From: Acidimicrobiia bacterium | GTDB lineage: Bacteria; Actinomycetota; Acidimicrobiia; Spongiisociales; ZC4RG35 | Assembly: GCA_026002975.1 (NCBI GenBank) | Contig: BPGJ01000011.1 | Span: 1-64,000, forward strand | Direction: 5' to 3' | Length of the DNA: 64,000 bases | In this document: positions 8,497-16,978 of the stretch, one piece after another | Layout: each line of letters opens with the position of its first letter | Position numbering within the stretch: the stretch's first letter is position 1 | Translations under genes and position numbers: made by a program | The notes under the pieces: model-generated | Database searches by the model: none | What the model saw: only the letters and a program-made list of their open reading frames with translations | Told to the model about the DNA's origin: nothing

Positions 8497-10239
8497 ATGA
8501 GCGGACACTTCAAGACCGAAGACCGGGACGGGATGAGGATCGACTGGGACGTCCCCATCCCGATGGACGACGGGATCGTTCTACGGGCCGACGTTTTCCG
8601 ACCCCAGGACGAGGGACGCCACCCCGTGATCCTGTCCTACGGACCATACGCCAAGGGTCTGCCCTTCCAGGAGGGGTACCCCGACCAGTGGCGCCGCATG
8701 GTGGAGGACCACCCAGACGTGGCGGCCGGTTCTACCAACAAATATCAGAACTGGGAGGTGGTGGACCCCGAGAAGTGGGTGCCACACGGATACGTGTGCG
8801 TCCGTGTGGACAGCCGCGGTACGGGACGGTCTCCCGGATACATCGACCACTTCTCACCCAGGGAGACCAGAGACCTATATGAATGCATCGAATGGGCCGC
8901 CCGGCAACCTTGGTCGACCGGCAAGGTGGGTCTCAACGGAATCTCCTACTACGCGATCAACCAGTGGCACGTCGCCTCCCTCCAACCGCCCCACCTGGCC
9001 GCGATCTGCGTGTGGGAAGGGGCAGCGGACTTCTATCGGGACATGACCCACCATGGGGGCATCCTGTCCACGTTCTGGGAGAACTGGTACGACAAACAGG
9101 TGAAGGTGGTCCAATACGGACTTGGGGAGAAGGACGGCCGCAACCCGATCACGGGGCAGCTCATCTGCGGGGACGAGACCCTCTCCGACGAGGAGCTGGC
9201 CCGCAACCGGTGCGACTTCGGAGCCGAGATCCGGGCCCATCCCCTCGACGACGAATACCACCGGGCCCGCTCCCCGGTGTGGGAGAAGGTGACGGTTCCT
9301 CTGCTCTCGGCCGGCAACTGGGGAGGCCACGGACTGCATCTGCGGGGCAACACCGAGGGCTTCTACCAGGCGGCTTCCACCGAGAAGTGGCTGGAGATGC
9401 ACGGCCTGGAACACTGGACCCACTTCTACACCGACTACGGCCGGGAACTCCAGAAACGCTTCTTCGACTACTTCCTCAAAGGCGAAGGGGACTGGCCCGA
9501 CCAACCCCGGGTGTTCCTCCAGGTCCGACACGTCGACCGGTTCGAGCCCCGAGCCGAGGAGGACTGGCCCATCCCCCGAACCAGGTGGACCCGTCTGTAC
9601 CCCCACCCCGACCTCACCCTACGCTTCGAACCCCCGGCCGAGGAGGCGACGCTCGAGTTCGAGGCCCTCGGCGCGGGTCTCACCTTCACCACCGAGCCCT
9701 TCCAAGAGGAGACCGAGATCACCGGCCCTTCCGCTGCCAAGCTGTTGATCTCGTCTTCCACCGAGGACGCCGACCTGTTCTTGGTGCTCCGGCTGTTCGA
9801 CCCGGAGGGCAACGAGGTCACCTTCCAAGGCGCGTTGGATCCCCACACCCCGCTGGCCCATGGCTGGCTCAGGGCATCCCACCGCAAGCTCGACCCCGAG
9901 AAGTCGACCCCTTGGCGCCCCTGGCACACCCACGACGAACCCTGGCCCCTCACCCCGGGAGAGCCGGTCGAGGTCGACGTGGAGATCTGGCCCACCAGCA
10001 TCGTGATACCCCCTGGGTATCGCCTGGGACTGTCGATCCTCGGCCGGGACTACGAATACGAGGGGCCCTCGGATCCGGACCGGGAGGTGATCGGGAGCTT
10101 CAAGAACCGCTTCACCGGGGTGGGTCCGTTTCTGCACGATGATCCGGTAGACCGACCCGCCGAGATCTTCGGCGGTCGGACCACGATCCATCTGGGTCCC
10201 GACCTCGGGTCCCACCTTCTGGTACCGGTGATCCCATAG
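8497..10239 (+). CDS. CocE/NonD (X-Pro dipeptidyl-peptidase S15) family hydrolase
   Basis: A 580-residue serine hydrolase. The N-terminal alpha/beta-hydrolase part has the strand DGIVLRADVFRP, the oxyanion-side VRVDSRGTGRSPGY and the nucleophile in NGISYYAINQW (Ser near residue 150). The catalytic-His side includes HGLEHWTHFYTDYGRELQKR, and YFLKGE marks the end of the catalytic domain. The C-terminal third is the jelly-roll (PepX_C) domain, with GPSAAKLLISSSTEDADLF and IPPGYRLGLSILG. Cocaine esterases, glutaryl-amidases and X-Pro peptidases share this layout, so an acyl-ester or amide substrate is likely. The GAGGAGC ribosome site is 5 bases before the ATG. No signal peptide is seen. Confidence 0.87.
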   Translation: MSGHFKTEDRDGMRIDWDVPIPMDDGIVLRADVFRPQDEGRHPVILSYGPYAKGLPFQEGYPDQWRRMVEDHPDVAAGSTNKYQNWEVVDPEKWVPHGYVCVRVDSRGTGRSPGYIDHFSPRETRDLYECIEWAARQPWSTGKVGLNGISYYAINQWHVASLQPPHLAAICVWEGAADFYRDMTHHGGILSTFWENWYDKQVKVVQYGLGEKDGRNPITGQLICGDETLSDEELARNRCDFGAEIRAHPLDDEYHRARSPVWEKVTVPLLSAGNWGGHGLHLRGNTEGFYQAASTEKWLEMHGLEHWTHFYTDYGRELQKRFFDYFLKGEGDWPDQPRVFLQVRHVDRFEPRAEEDWPIPRTRWTRLYPHPDLTLRFEPPAEEATLEFEALGAGLTFTTEPFQEETEITGPSAAKLLISSSTEDADLFLVLRLFDPEGNEVTFQGALDPHTPLAHGWLRASHRKLDPEKSTPWRPWHTHDEPWPLTPGEPVEVDVEIWPTSIVIPPGYRLGLSILGRDYEYEGPSDPDREVIGSFKNRFTGVGPFLHDDPVDRPAEIFGGRTTIHLGPDLGSHLLVPVIP

Positions 10240-10254
10240 GGAAAGGAGAAGACG

Positions 10255-10803
10255 ATCCCTCCACGCATAGAACCCCTCGAAGACCGTGCGGTCGACCCCG
10301 AGGTCCGGCGGCTCTTCAAGATCGCTGAAGAGCGCGGCGCTCCCAATTCGCTCCTACTCCGGATAATGGCCCGGGATCCCGATTCGATGAAGACCTTCTA
10401 CGAGGCGTGGAACCGGAGCTTCTACGAGGCGGAGCGAATCGACCACGGCCTCAAGGAGATCGTCCGGGTCCGAATGGCCCGGGTACGCACCTGCGGATAC
10501 TGAAGCACGGTGCGCTCCGCCCGTGCGGCGGAACTCGGAATCGAAGACAAGATCGAGGCCACCTGGGACATCGACGACCCGATCTTCACCGAACGGGAAC
10601 GGGCCGCTCTGGAGATGGCCACCCTCTTCACCGAGGACTACCGGTCGATCACCGACGAGCACCTGGAACGGTGGAAGCAGCACTTCACCGACGAGGAGCT
10701 CATAGAACTGGGAACCTTCATGGCGCTGGCCGACGGGTTCGGGAAGCTGGTCGAGTTCTTCGGGCTCGGCGACGCCGATCAATCTTGCCAGGTGGAGATC
10801 TGA
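10255..10803 (+). CDS. AhpD-like/carboxymuconolactone decarboxylase family protein, candidate selenoprotein (in-frame TGA)
   Basis: About 182 residues in the AhpD/CMD fold: all-helical thiol peroxidase-reductase or decarboxylase relatives whose active site is a CxxC pair. The reading frame carries LKEIVRVRMARVRTCGY, then TGA at 10501-10503, then STVRSARAAELG. TGA sits exactly where the second Cys of CxxC is expected (C80, U83 counting from 10255). No indel is involved, unlike every other broken gene here. A hairpin follows immediately (10505-10526). Selenocysteine (CxxU) AhpD-like proteins are known from marine metagenomes, so this may be one. The alternative is a C-to-A error or mutation. 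The start is unclear: AAAGGAG at 10242-10248 is well placed, but the codon at the right spacing is ATC (10255); the first in-frame ATG is about 38 codons in. Confidence 0.7.
10505..10526 (+). promoter_or_regulatory. Hairpin directly after in-frame TGA, possible bacterial SECIS
   Basis: One base after the TGA begins a perfect 6-bp stem (GCACGG at 10505-10510 with CCGTGC at 10521-10526). A single unpaired T follows at 10511, then two more pairs (GC 10512-10513 with GC 10519-10520) and a five-base apical loop GCTCC (10514-10518). A bulged U a few pairs below a G-containing loop is the feature SelB recognises in the E. coli fdhF element. Here the loop lies closer to the UGA than in fdhF, and the stem is shorter. 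The sequence is also coding, so chance pairing in GC-rich DNA is possible. Confidence 0.45.
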
Positions 10804-10807
10804 AGGC

Positions 10808-11698
10808 TCATTCCCGCTTCGTGGGGCGGCGTAGCCCGGCCCGCCGTTCCAGGAACCTGCAGAGAGCGGCGGCGTCGAGCGCTCCCAACCCTTCGGCACT
10901 CGACTGCTCATAGACGGGGATGGCTGCCTCCAGCAGCGGGGTGGGCGCTCCTACCGACTTGGCGAAATCGCGGATGATCTTGGCGTCCTTGAGGATGATG
11001 TCGAGGCGCGCGGCGGGCGGCTCGTAGACGTCCCTCACCATCATGGGACCCCGGATGTCGAAGATCTTGGAGGAGCCGACCCCGTCGCTCATGACCCTCT
11101 GGACCACCTCGGGATCGATACCGGCGGCGATCCCCAGGGCGTGCGCTTCGGCGGTCGAGAGATTGTGAATCGTGACCAGCAGGTTGGCGATGTATTTCAT
11201 CACCGAACCCAGACCGAACTCACCCAGGTAGTGGGTCGAGCGCCCGATGGCGGCGAAGATCGGCTCGGCCTTCCGGAAGGCGTCCTCCGGACCCGAGGCG
11301 AACACCACCAGGGTCGCATCGGCAGCCTGCAGTCCGGTGCCGCTCACCGGAACGTCGAGGAGGGTCATCCCCACCTCGGCCAGCCGGTCTCTGGCTTCGT
11401 ACTTTGCTTCCAAAGGGAGTGTCCCCATCTCCACCACGACTGTGTCGGGTTTGGGATGGGAGGTGAGCTGTCCGGTGACCTCTTGGAGCGCCTCCACCGA
11501 TGGGAGCGAGAGCAGCACCACGTCGGAGTGGTCCACCACCTCCGCCACCGATGAATCCCCGTGCCCTCCCATCTCCTCCAGCGCCGAGACCTTCTCGTCC
11601 ACGATGTCGTAACCGTGGACTTCGTGACCCGCGGCGAGCAGGTTGCGGGCCATCGCCGAGCCCATCACCCCCAGACCGACGATGCCCACCCGGGTCAT
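10808..11698 (-). CDS. NAD(P)-dependent 3-hydroxyisobutyrate/6-phosphogluconate dehydrogenase-like protein
   Basis: Beta-hydroxyacid dehydrogenase of 296 residues. The N-terminal Rossmann domain begins TRVGIVGLGVMGSAMARNL. The substrate-binding block is LLDVPVSGTGLQAADATL (around 118-135), and the catalytic lysine is in GLGSVMKYIANLL (about 170). The C-terminal helical domain holds MVRDVYEPPAARLDIILKDA. The family oxidises 3-hydroxyisobutyrate, tartronate semialdehyde and similar acids. It overlaps the OsmC-like gene by 4 bases and ends only 4 bases from the convergent AhpD-like gene. Its position suggests oxidation of a hydroxyacid made by the neighbouring catabolic genes. Confidence 0.88.
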   Translation of the reverse strand: MTRVGIVGLGVMGSAMARNLLAAGHEVHGYDIVDEKVSALEEMGGHGDSSVAEVVDHSDVVLLSLPSVEALQEVTGQLTSHPKPDTVVVEMGTLPLEAKYEARDRLAEVGMTLLDVPVSGTGLQAADATLVVFASGPEDAFRKAEPIFAAIGRSTHYLGEFGLGSVMKYIANLLVTIHNLSTAEAHALGIAAGIDPEVVQRVMSDGVGSSKIFDIRGPMMVRDVYEPPAARLDIILKDAKIIRDFAKSVGAPTPLLEAAIPVYEQSSAEGLGALDAAALCRFLERRAGLRRPTKRE

Positions 11699-12141
11699 GG
11701 AAGCTCGTTCCCGACGTGCTCGATGGTGGTCTCGATCGGAACCGCACCTTCCAGGGTGTTGGAGACCGGGCAGTGTTCCGCAGCCCAGAGGAGCTGCTTG
11801 ACCTGGTCTTCGGTCAGGGCGCCGGCCACTTTGATCGACCGTCGGAAGCCGGTGATGCGCAGGGTTCGCTGTTCGGGGTCCTTAGGTCCCCCCACCAGCT
11901 TGTTCTGCTTGTGGTTCACCTCCACCTCCAGGCTGGTGAGGGGAGCACCGATCAACTCGGCCTCCCCCACCACCGTGACGATCGTGCAATTGGCGAGACT
12001 CATCTTGAGAAGGGAGAACGGGTTGGGACCCAGGTTCTGGCCCCCGAGCGGCTCGGGCTCGTCGCCGAGAACCCGATGTCCGCTGTTTCGATCCTCCGCT
12101 TCGGCGAGCATCCCTCCCCGCCACCGAGCCACCACCGACAT
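11695..12141 (-). CDS. OsmC family protein
   Basis: OsmC/Ohr-fold protein of 148 residues, a thiol-dependent peroxidase family that reduces organic hydroperoxides as a cytoplasmic dimer. The two redox cysteines are seen in LANCTIVTV and AEHCPVSNTL, at the expected spacing. ATG 12141 is chosen as start because a consensus ribosome site GGAGGTG sits just upstream; an upstream in-frame ATG (12159) would place that site inside the coding region. It overlaps the dehydrogenase gene by 4 bases and follows the livF gene on the same strand after 10 bases, so it may be co-transcribed with the liv operon. Confidence 0.86.
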   Translation of the reverse strand: MSVVARWRGGMLAEAEDRNSGHRVLGDEPEPLGGQNLGPNPFSLLKMSLANCTIVTVVGEAELIGAPLTSLEVEVNHKQNKLVGGPKDPEQRTLRITGFRRSIKVAGALTEDQVKQLLWAAEHCPVSNTLEGAVPIETTIEHVGNELP

Positions 12142-12151
12142 GGTCACCTCC

Positions 12152-12865
12152 TCAAACACCCAGATGCCGTCGTTTCGCTTGCTCGTCGGCTCTCAACTCG
12201 TCTGGGCCTCCTGTCCATACGATCTTGCCGTCGCTTCCCAACACCACCACTCTGTCGGCGATCGACAACGCCAGGCCCAGGTTCTGTTCGATCAGGAGGA
12301 TGGTCAACTCGCCCTGTTTCAGCTCCCTGAGGCGCTCCTTGATGACTCCCAACACCACCGGGGCCAGACCTTCCGAGGGTTCGTCCATCACCAGGAGCGT
12401 GGGGTTGGTGGCCAGGGCTCGTCCGATGGCCAACATCTGCTGCTCTCCGCCGGACAGGTTCCTGGCGTAGCTGTTGGACCGCTCAGCCAGCCGGGGGAAG
12501 AACTCGAATACGCGTTCGATCGTCCATGGCTGCTGCCCGTCCCGCGGTGGGCGGTAGGCGACCTCAAGGTTCTCCAGTACGGTGAGGCTCCCGAAGACCC
12601 TACGGCCTTGAGGTACGTAGCCGACACCCAGCCGGGCGATCTGGTGGCTCTCCAGGCCGGTGAGCTCGACGTCCCGGTAGGTGATCGACCCCTCCCTGAT
12701 TTGAGGCGGTTTCATCCCCACGATGGCTCGGGCCAGGGTCGTCTTGCCCATGCCGTTCCTCCCGAGGAGAGCCAGCACTTCGCCGGAGGAAACTGTGAGA
12801 TCGACACCCTCCAGCACCCGGGCGGTGCCGTAACTGCACTGGAGGTTCTCGACGGCGAGCATCAC
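12152..12865 (-). CDS. livF: Branched-chain amino acid-type ABC transporter ATP-binding protein LivF
   Basis: Second ATPase of a HAAT-family importer, 237 residues. Walker A is LLGRNGMGKTT (about 34-44), the signature NLSGGEQQMLAIGRAL, Walker B LLVMDEPSEGLAP and the switch histidine region is replaced by the LivF-typical LLIEQNLGLAL. The Q-loop YVPQGRRVFGSLTV is characteristic of LivF. It overlaps livG by 4 bases and is the fifth gene of a lipoprotein-binding-protein/permease/ATPase set on the minus strand. The solute (branched-chain amino acid, amide, urea or aromatic acid) cannot be assigned from sequence. Confidence 0.93.
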   Translation of the reverse strand: MMLAVENLQCSYGTARVLEGVDLTVSSGEVLALLGRNGMGKTTLARAIVGMKPPQIREGSITYRDVELTGLESHQIARLGVGYVPQGRRVFGSLTVLENLEVAYRPPRDGQQPWTIERVFEFFPRLAERSNSYARNLSGGEQQMLAIGRALATNPTLLVMDEPSEGLAPVVLGVIKERLRELKQGELTILLIEQNLGLALSIADRVVVLGSDGKIVWTGGPDELRADEQAKRRHLGV

Positions 12866-13623
12866 TCGTCCCTCAGGTAGACGTCCTGGACTTTGGGATC
12901 GAGGCGGATCTCGTCCGGGGTTCCCTCGGCGATGGGATTCCCGTTGTCCAACACCAACACCCTGTCGACCAGTTCGAGGGCAATGTCCATGTCGTGTTCT
13001 ATCAGCACGATCGACAGGTCCCGGGGAAGCTCCTCGATGAGCTGGCGAACCACGGATCGTTCAGCCGCGGAGAGACCGGCGGCCGGTTCGTCGAGGAGGA
13101 GCACCCGGGGGGCGTTGGCCAACGCCATCGCGATCTCCATTTGGCGTTGCTCCCCGTGGGAGAGCTCGGCCACGGTGGCGAGTCGCCGTTCCGACAAACC
13201 GACTCTGCTGAGGGCCGACTCGATCCTTTCGGCCAGCTCGCCCCGGATCCGCAGGGGAGCCCAGCTCACGAACCGCCGCTTGCTACGGGCCTGCGCTGCG
13301 ATCGCCAGGTTCTCCTCGACGGTCAGGTTGGGGAACAGGTTGGTGACCTGGAAGGTCCGTCCGAGTCCCATCTGCGCTCGGCTGTGGGCGGGTTTGCGGG
13401 TCACGTCCCGGCCGAAGAGGTGTACCCGACCATCGGTCGGGTACACCTCCCCGCATATGGTTCGGAACAGGGTGGTCTTACCGGCTCCGTTGGGTCCGAT
13501 GACCGCCCACCTGGCTCCCTCTTCGACCTCGAAGGAGACGCCGTTCACAGCGGTCACTCCGCCGAACCGGACTTTGACGTTCTCGACGTGTAGAACCCGG
13601 TCGACCACCCCAGCTCCGATCAT
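12862..13623 (-). CDS. livG: Branched-chain amino acid-type ABC transporter ATP-binding protein LivG
   Basis: First ATPase of the importer, 253 residues. It begins MIGAGVVDRVLHVENVKVRF. Walker A is VIGPNGAGKTTLF, the signature region AELSHGEQRQMEIAMAL, Walker B VLLLDEPAAGLSAAE and the D-loop/switch segment IVLIEHDMDIALEL. FQVTNLFPNLTVEENL is typical of LivG. The start at ATG 13623 overlaps the stop of the binding-protein gene (13620). A longer upstream reading frame only reads the other gene out of frame. Next to livF with a 4-base overlap. Confidence 0.93.
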   Translation of the reverse strand: MIGAGVVDRVLHVENVKVRFGGVTAVNGVSFEVEEGARWAVIGPNGAGKTTLFRTICGEVYPTDGRVHLFGRDVTRKPAHSRAQMGLGRTFQVTNLFPNLTVEENLAIAAQARSKRRFVSWAPLRIRGELAERIESALSRVGLSERRLATVAELSHGEQRQMEIAMALANAPRVLLLDEPAAGLSAAERSVVRQLIEELPRDLSIVLIEHDMDIALELVDRVLVLDNGNPIAEGTPDEIRLDPKVQDVYLRDE

Positions 13624-14993
13624 CCACCGGCTGCCGGTTCGCCCACGCTCAGGTTCCCCTGGAACTCCCGGCTGTACACCGGCTGCTGGAGGTACTCCTC
13701 CGGAGTGAACGGCCAGAACTGGTCGACGTTCTCGTAGATCTCTACCGGAACGTTCCACACCCGTCCGTCGTCTCGGACCTCGACCCTCCGGATGGCGATG
13801 TCGTAGATCGGGTTGCCGTAGCTGTCCATCCGGGAGATCCCGAAGGGCGTCTCCAGCTCGAAGCCCTGCATCGCCTCGATCATCTTCTGCTTGTCGGACG
13901 TGTCGCCGTCCAACGCCTCGAGGGCGGCCTGGATGTACTGGGCGGCCGTCCAGGTGGCCGCTACGTAGTAGCTGGGGATCTTCCCGGTGGCTGCGTCGAC
14001 CAGCTCGACGAACTCCGTCACCGTGGGTTCGTCGCGACCCTCCGTCCAGTGGCCGGACGAGATCAAGCCTTCCACCACCTCGGGCGGCAGGTTCCGGATG
14101 TTGGAGTTGTCCAAGAGCACCTCCCCTCCGAGGAGAGGTATCCGGTCCTTGAGGCCGAAGTCGTGCCAGTTGGTCAGGAAGTCCCCTACCGATCCACCCA
14201 CCTGGAGAGCGAAGACCGCGTCGACGTCCATGTCGGCGAGCTGGGTGACGTAGGTCGACATGTCCTGGGTCCCCAACGGGTTCCAGAGCTGTTGGGAGGG
14301 ATCGACCTCCCCGCCCCGGTAGGTGAAGACGTGGACGAATCCGCCGCACATCTCGTGCCCGAAGGCGTAGTCGGTGCACATGGTCGCCACCTTCCGGTAG
14401 CCCTGCTCGTAGGCCCAGTCGCCCAGCACGTGGCTCGTCTGGCTGGACGTCCAACCACCGGCCCTGATCATGTTGGGGAACTCGTCTCGCCGCCTCTGGG
14501 TCATGTCGTCGGCCGAGCCGATGGGCACCACGAACAGGACGTCCGGATTGTCGGCCAAACGGTCGGCCAGAGCCAGGGTGACGTTGGCCAGCAGCTCACC
14601 GACGATGATCTCCGCGCCGAAATTCTGGACCAGCTCGTCGACCTTCTGCAGGGCCGTGTCGGGGTCACCGCCTGTGTCTTCGACCCTCCATTCGATCTTC
14701 CGGCCGGCGATCTCGGTCGGATGGTTCTGCCAGTAGAGCTCCCATCCGTCCTTGGCGTCGTTGCCCGACGCGGCGATCGCCCCTGTGAGAGGCTGCAGAA
14801 CGCCGATCCTGAGCGGCTCGAGCTCTCCCGTGGTCGGGGCCTGGGTGGTGGTGGTCTCGCCTCCCGGGGCCGCGGTGGTCTGGGTGGGAGCCGCCGTGGT
14901 GGTCGTGGTGCCCCCTCCCGGGGTCCCACAGGCGGCCGCGATCAACGCGAGCAGCGCCGTCGAGGCGGCCAGGCTTCTCCATCTGGTTCTCAT
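13620..14993 (-). CDS. ABC transporter substrate-binding lipoprotein (LivJ/amide-binding type)
   Basis: Extracytoplasmic binding protein of 457 residues. A lipoprotein signal (MRTRWRSLAASTALLALIAA, then AC) is followed by a Thr/Pro/Ala linker of about 35 residues that would extend from the membrane lipid anchor. The mature domain begins EPLRIGVLQPLTGAIAASG, typical of periplasmic-binding type I proteins of amino-acid/amide importers, and continues LVQNFGAEIIVGELL and WAYEQGYRKVATMCTDYAFG. It is unusual in lying between the permeases and ATPases. Well-conserved RMDSYGNPIYDIAIRRVE near the C terminus places it with LivJ/AmiC-like receptors. Ligand unknown. Confidence 0.9.
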   Translation of the reverse strand: MRTRWRSLAASTALLALIAAACGTPGGGTTTTTAAPTQTTAAPGGETTTTQAPTTGELEPLRIGVLQPLTGAIAASGNDAKDGWELYWQNHPTEIAGRKIEWRVEDTGGDPDTALQKVDELVQNFGAEIIVGELLANVTLALADRLADNPDVLFVVPIGSADDMTQRRRDEFPNMIRAGGWTSSQTSHVLGDWAYEQGYRKVATMCTDYAFGHEMCGGFVHVFTYRGGEVDPSQQLWNPLGTQDMSTYVTQLADMDVDAVFALQVGGSVGDFLTNWHDFGLKDRIPLLGGEVLLDNSNIRNLPPEVVEGLISSGHWTEGRDEPTVTEFVELVDAATGKIPSYYVAATWTAAQYIQAALEALDGDTSDKQKMIEAMQGFELETPFGISRMDSYGNPIYDIAIRRVEVRDDGRVWNVPVEIYENVDQFWPFTPEEYLQQPVYSREFQGNLSVGEPAAGG

Positions 14994-15047
14994 GTCTCCT
15001 CCTTCGTTTGATCGGTTCTGTTGCAGGTCAGGCCTCCGTGTGCCCGG

Positions 15048-16010
15048 CTACCGGAGCGGGACCGCCAGGCCCCTCCTCGTCAGCCAGGCCCTCCACCGTT
15101 CCGACAGCTCGCCCACCAGACCCCGCCGGGCGAACAAGACCACCACGATGAACAAGAGCCCCATCAGGGTCGGCCACCGTTCGAAATCCTGGGAAACCAC
15201 GTTGCGTAGGTAGACGACGATGAAGCTTCCGATCATCGGCCCCACGAGAGTTCCCACCCCTCCGAGGATCGTCTGGAGCACACCGAGGGCGGAGGCTGTC
15301 AGATGCGCCGACGAAGGGCTGATGAACTGGTTGAGGTAGACGAGGAGGATGCCGGCGACCGTGGCGAAGAACCCCGACACCATGAAGGCGTAGAACTTCT
15401 GCAGTGACGTGTTGTATCCCAGGACCAGAAGACGGGACTCGCTCTCCCGGAGCCCCTCCAACGCCAACCCGAACGGAGACCGGACGATCACGTACAGCAT
15501 CGCCGAACAGATCAACACCACCGCCAAGACGAACCAGTAGTACTGCCAATACAGGGAGAGGAACTCGGGTCGATCCACCCCGGGCAGGCCGTTCTCCGCG
15601 CCGGTGATCCGGGTGAGTCGTATCGAGAGACCCCAGATGATCATTCCCTGGGCCAGGGTGATCATCATGAAGTAGACCCCGCTGGAGCGCATGATCATCA
15701 CCGCGAACACGGCCGAAACGATCAGTCCGGCGAGGAGGCCCACCCCGACCTGCGCCAGGTGTCCGGCGCCCGCCTTGACCGACATGTAGGCGACGCCGTA
15801 GCTGGCGGCCGCGCTTATTCCGGCTTGCCCCAGCGTGACCAGTCCGCCGTAGCCGGCGAGCAGATCGATGCTCATGGCGAACAGACCGGTGATCAACGCC
15901 AGGGTGACTATTCCCACCAGGAACTGGTCGACCAGGTAGGGGAGCGCGACCCCTACGGCCAGAGATGCGACCAGGAGACCCAACTTCACCCAACCGGTTG
16001 GTCCCTTCAT
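15048..16010 (-). CDS. livM: Branched-chain amino acid-type ABC transporter permease LivM
   Basis: Inner-membrane permease of 320 residues with about nine to ten hydrophobic helices. The LivM pattern SIDLLAGYGGLVTLGQAGISAAASYG is split across helices 2-3 (family mark: GYGGLVTLGQA), and the cytoplasmic EAA-like loop is SPFGLALEGLRESESRLLVLGYN. GVGTLVGPMIGSFIVVYLRNV marks the conserved helix near the C terminus. It overlaps livH by 4 bases. The 54 bases between this gene's stop and the binding-protein start hold only that gene's leader and ribosome site. Confidence 0.92.
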   Translation of the reverse strand: MKGPTGWVKLGLLVASLAVGVALPYLVDQFLVGIVTLALITGLFAMSIDLLAGYGGLVTLGQAGISAAASYGVAYMSVKAGAGHLAQVGVGLLAGLIVSAVFAVMIMRSSGVYFMMITLAQGMIIWGLSIRLTRITGAENGLPGVDRPEFLSLYWQYYWFVLAVVLICSAMLYVIVRSPFGLALEGLRESESRLLVLGYNTSLQKFYAFMVSGFFATVAGILLVYLNQFISPSSAHLTASALGVLQTILGGVGTLVGPMIGSFIVVYLRNVVSQDFERWPTLMGLLFIVVVLFARRGLVGELSERWRAWLTRRGLAVPLR

Positions 16011-16942
16011 GCCTCCCTCCCCATCAGACCATGGGGCCGCACCACCAGGATGAGGGCCATGGGAGCGAACAGGGTGAAGAAAGCCAGCTCGGGTACCAGC
16101 GCCTTGGCGAAGGCGTCGATGAGACCCACCAGGCTGGCGCCCAGCACAGCGCCGGGAAGACTGCCCAGGCCGCCGATGATGACCACAACCAGGGCGAAGA
16201 GGAGGATCTCGAAGTCCTGCCCGGGCAGCACGGTGAGGAAGCCGCCTCCGATCACCCCGGCGAACCCGGCGAGGAACGCTCCGAACACGAACACACCCGT
16301 GAAGACCGCCTTGATGTTGATGCCCAGGCCGGCCACCATCTCCTGGTCGTCCACCCCGGCTCGAACCAGGGCTCCGATCCGGGTGCGCCGGTCGACGAAG
16401 AACAGGATCGCCCCCACCACCACGGCGCAGATCAGAACGAACAGCCGGTAACGGGGGTATGCGAAGTTGCCGATCTGAAGGGGACCCTTCAGGGCCTCGG
16501 GTATGGGCACCGGCGTGGGGTCGCCACCCCAGATAGCCAGCGACAGGTCACCGAGGACGAAGGTGAGCCCGATGGTCAGAAGCACCTCCGGCTTCTCCAT
16601 GCCGCGGATCGGCCTGAGCAGGACCCGCTCGGTGAACAGACCCAACAGGGCGATGGCGACGCCACCGAGCAGTACCGCCAGCGGGAAGTTGCCGGTCAGT
16701 CCCATGACGGTGATCCCGATGTAGGCACCCACCAGGTAGAACCCGCCGTGGGCGAGATTGGAGATGCGCATCAGGCCGAAGATCAGGGTGAACCCGGAGG
16801 CCAAGAAGAACAGCACGGCCCCGAACGACAATCCATTGAGGACCTGGGTCCAGAAAGAGCGAAGGGACATCTGCTGGAGGATCCACCAGACCGTGACCGC
16901 CAGGACCGCCGACCAGCCCGCGATCCACCAGCTCCTCTTCAA
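16007..16942 (-). CDS. livH: Branched-chain amino acid-type ABC transporter permease LivH
   Basis: First permease of the importer, about 311 residues. Family marks are NGLSFGAVLFFLASGFTLIFGLMRISNLAHGGFY (split by helix ends), the EAA-like loop DRRTRIGALVRAGVDDQEM and GGLGSLPGAVLGASLVG. The reading frame is open to a GTG at 16978, but the best promoter (-10 TATATC at 16984-16979, -35 TGGACA at 17006-17001) would start transcription below that codon. TTG 16942 has GAGGTGG just upstream and gives a sensible start, MKRSWWIAGWSAVL, so I prefer it. It heads the liv operon. Confidence 0.88.
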   Translation of the reverse strand: MKRSWWIAGWSAVLAVTVWWILQQMSLRSFWTQVLNGLSFGAVLFFLASGFTLIFGLMRISNLAHGGFYLVGAYIGITVMGLTGNFPLAVLLGGVAIALLGLFTERVLLRPIRGMEKPEVLLTIGLTFVLGDLSLAIWGGDPTPVPIPEALKGPLQIGNFAYPRYRLFVLICAVVVGAILFFVDRRTRIGALVRAGVDDQEMVAGLGINIKAVFTGVFVFGAFLAGFAGVIGGGFLTVLPGQDFEILLFALVVVIIGGLGSLPGAVLGASLVGLIDAFAKALVPELAFFTLFAPMALILVVRPHGLMGREA

Positions 16943-16978
16943 GCCGCCACCTCGGTCTCGACAAACACGATCATGCAC

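Noticed and set aside
12142..12159. ATG 12159 as the start of the OsmC-like protein
   Set aside because: The six added residues encode the consensus ribosome site for ATG 12141.
16943..16978. GTG 16978 as the start of livH
   Set aside because: It lies within or above the predicted -10 region, so it would not be on the message; TTG 16942 has its own ribosome site.
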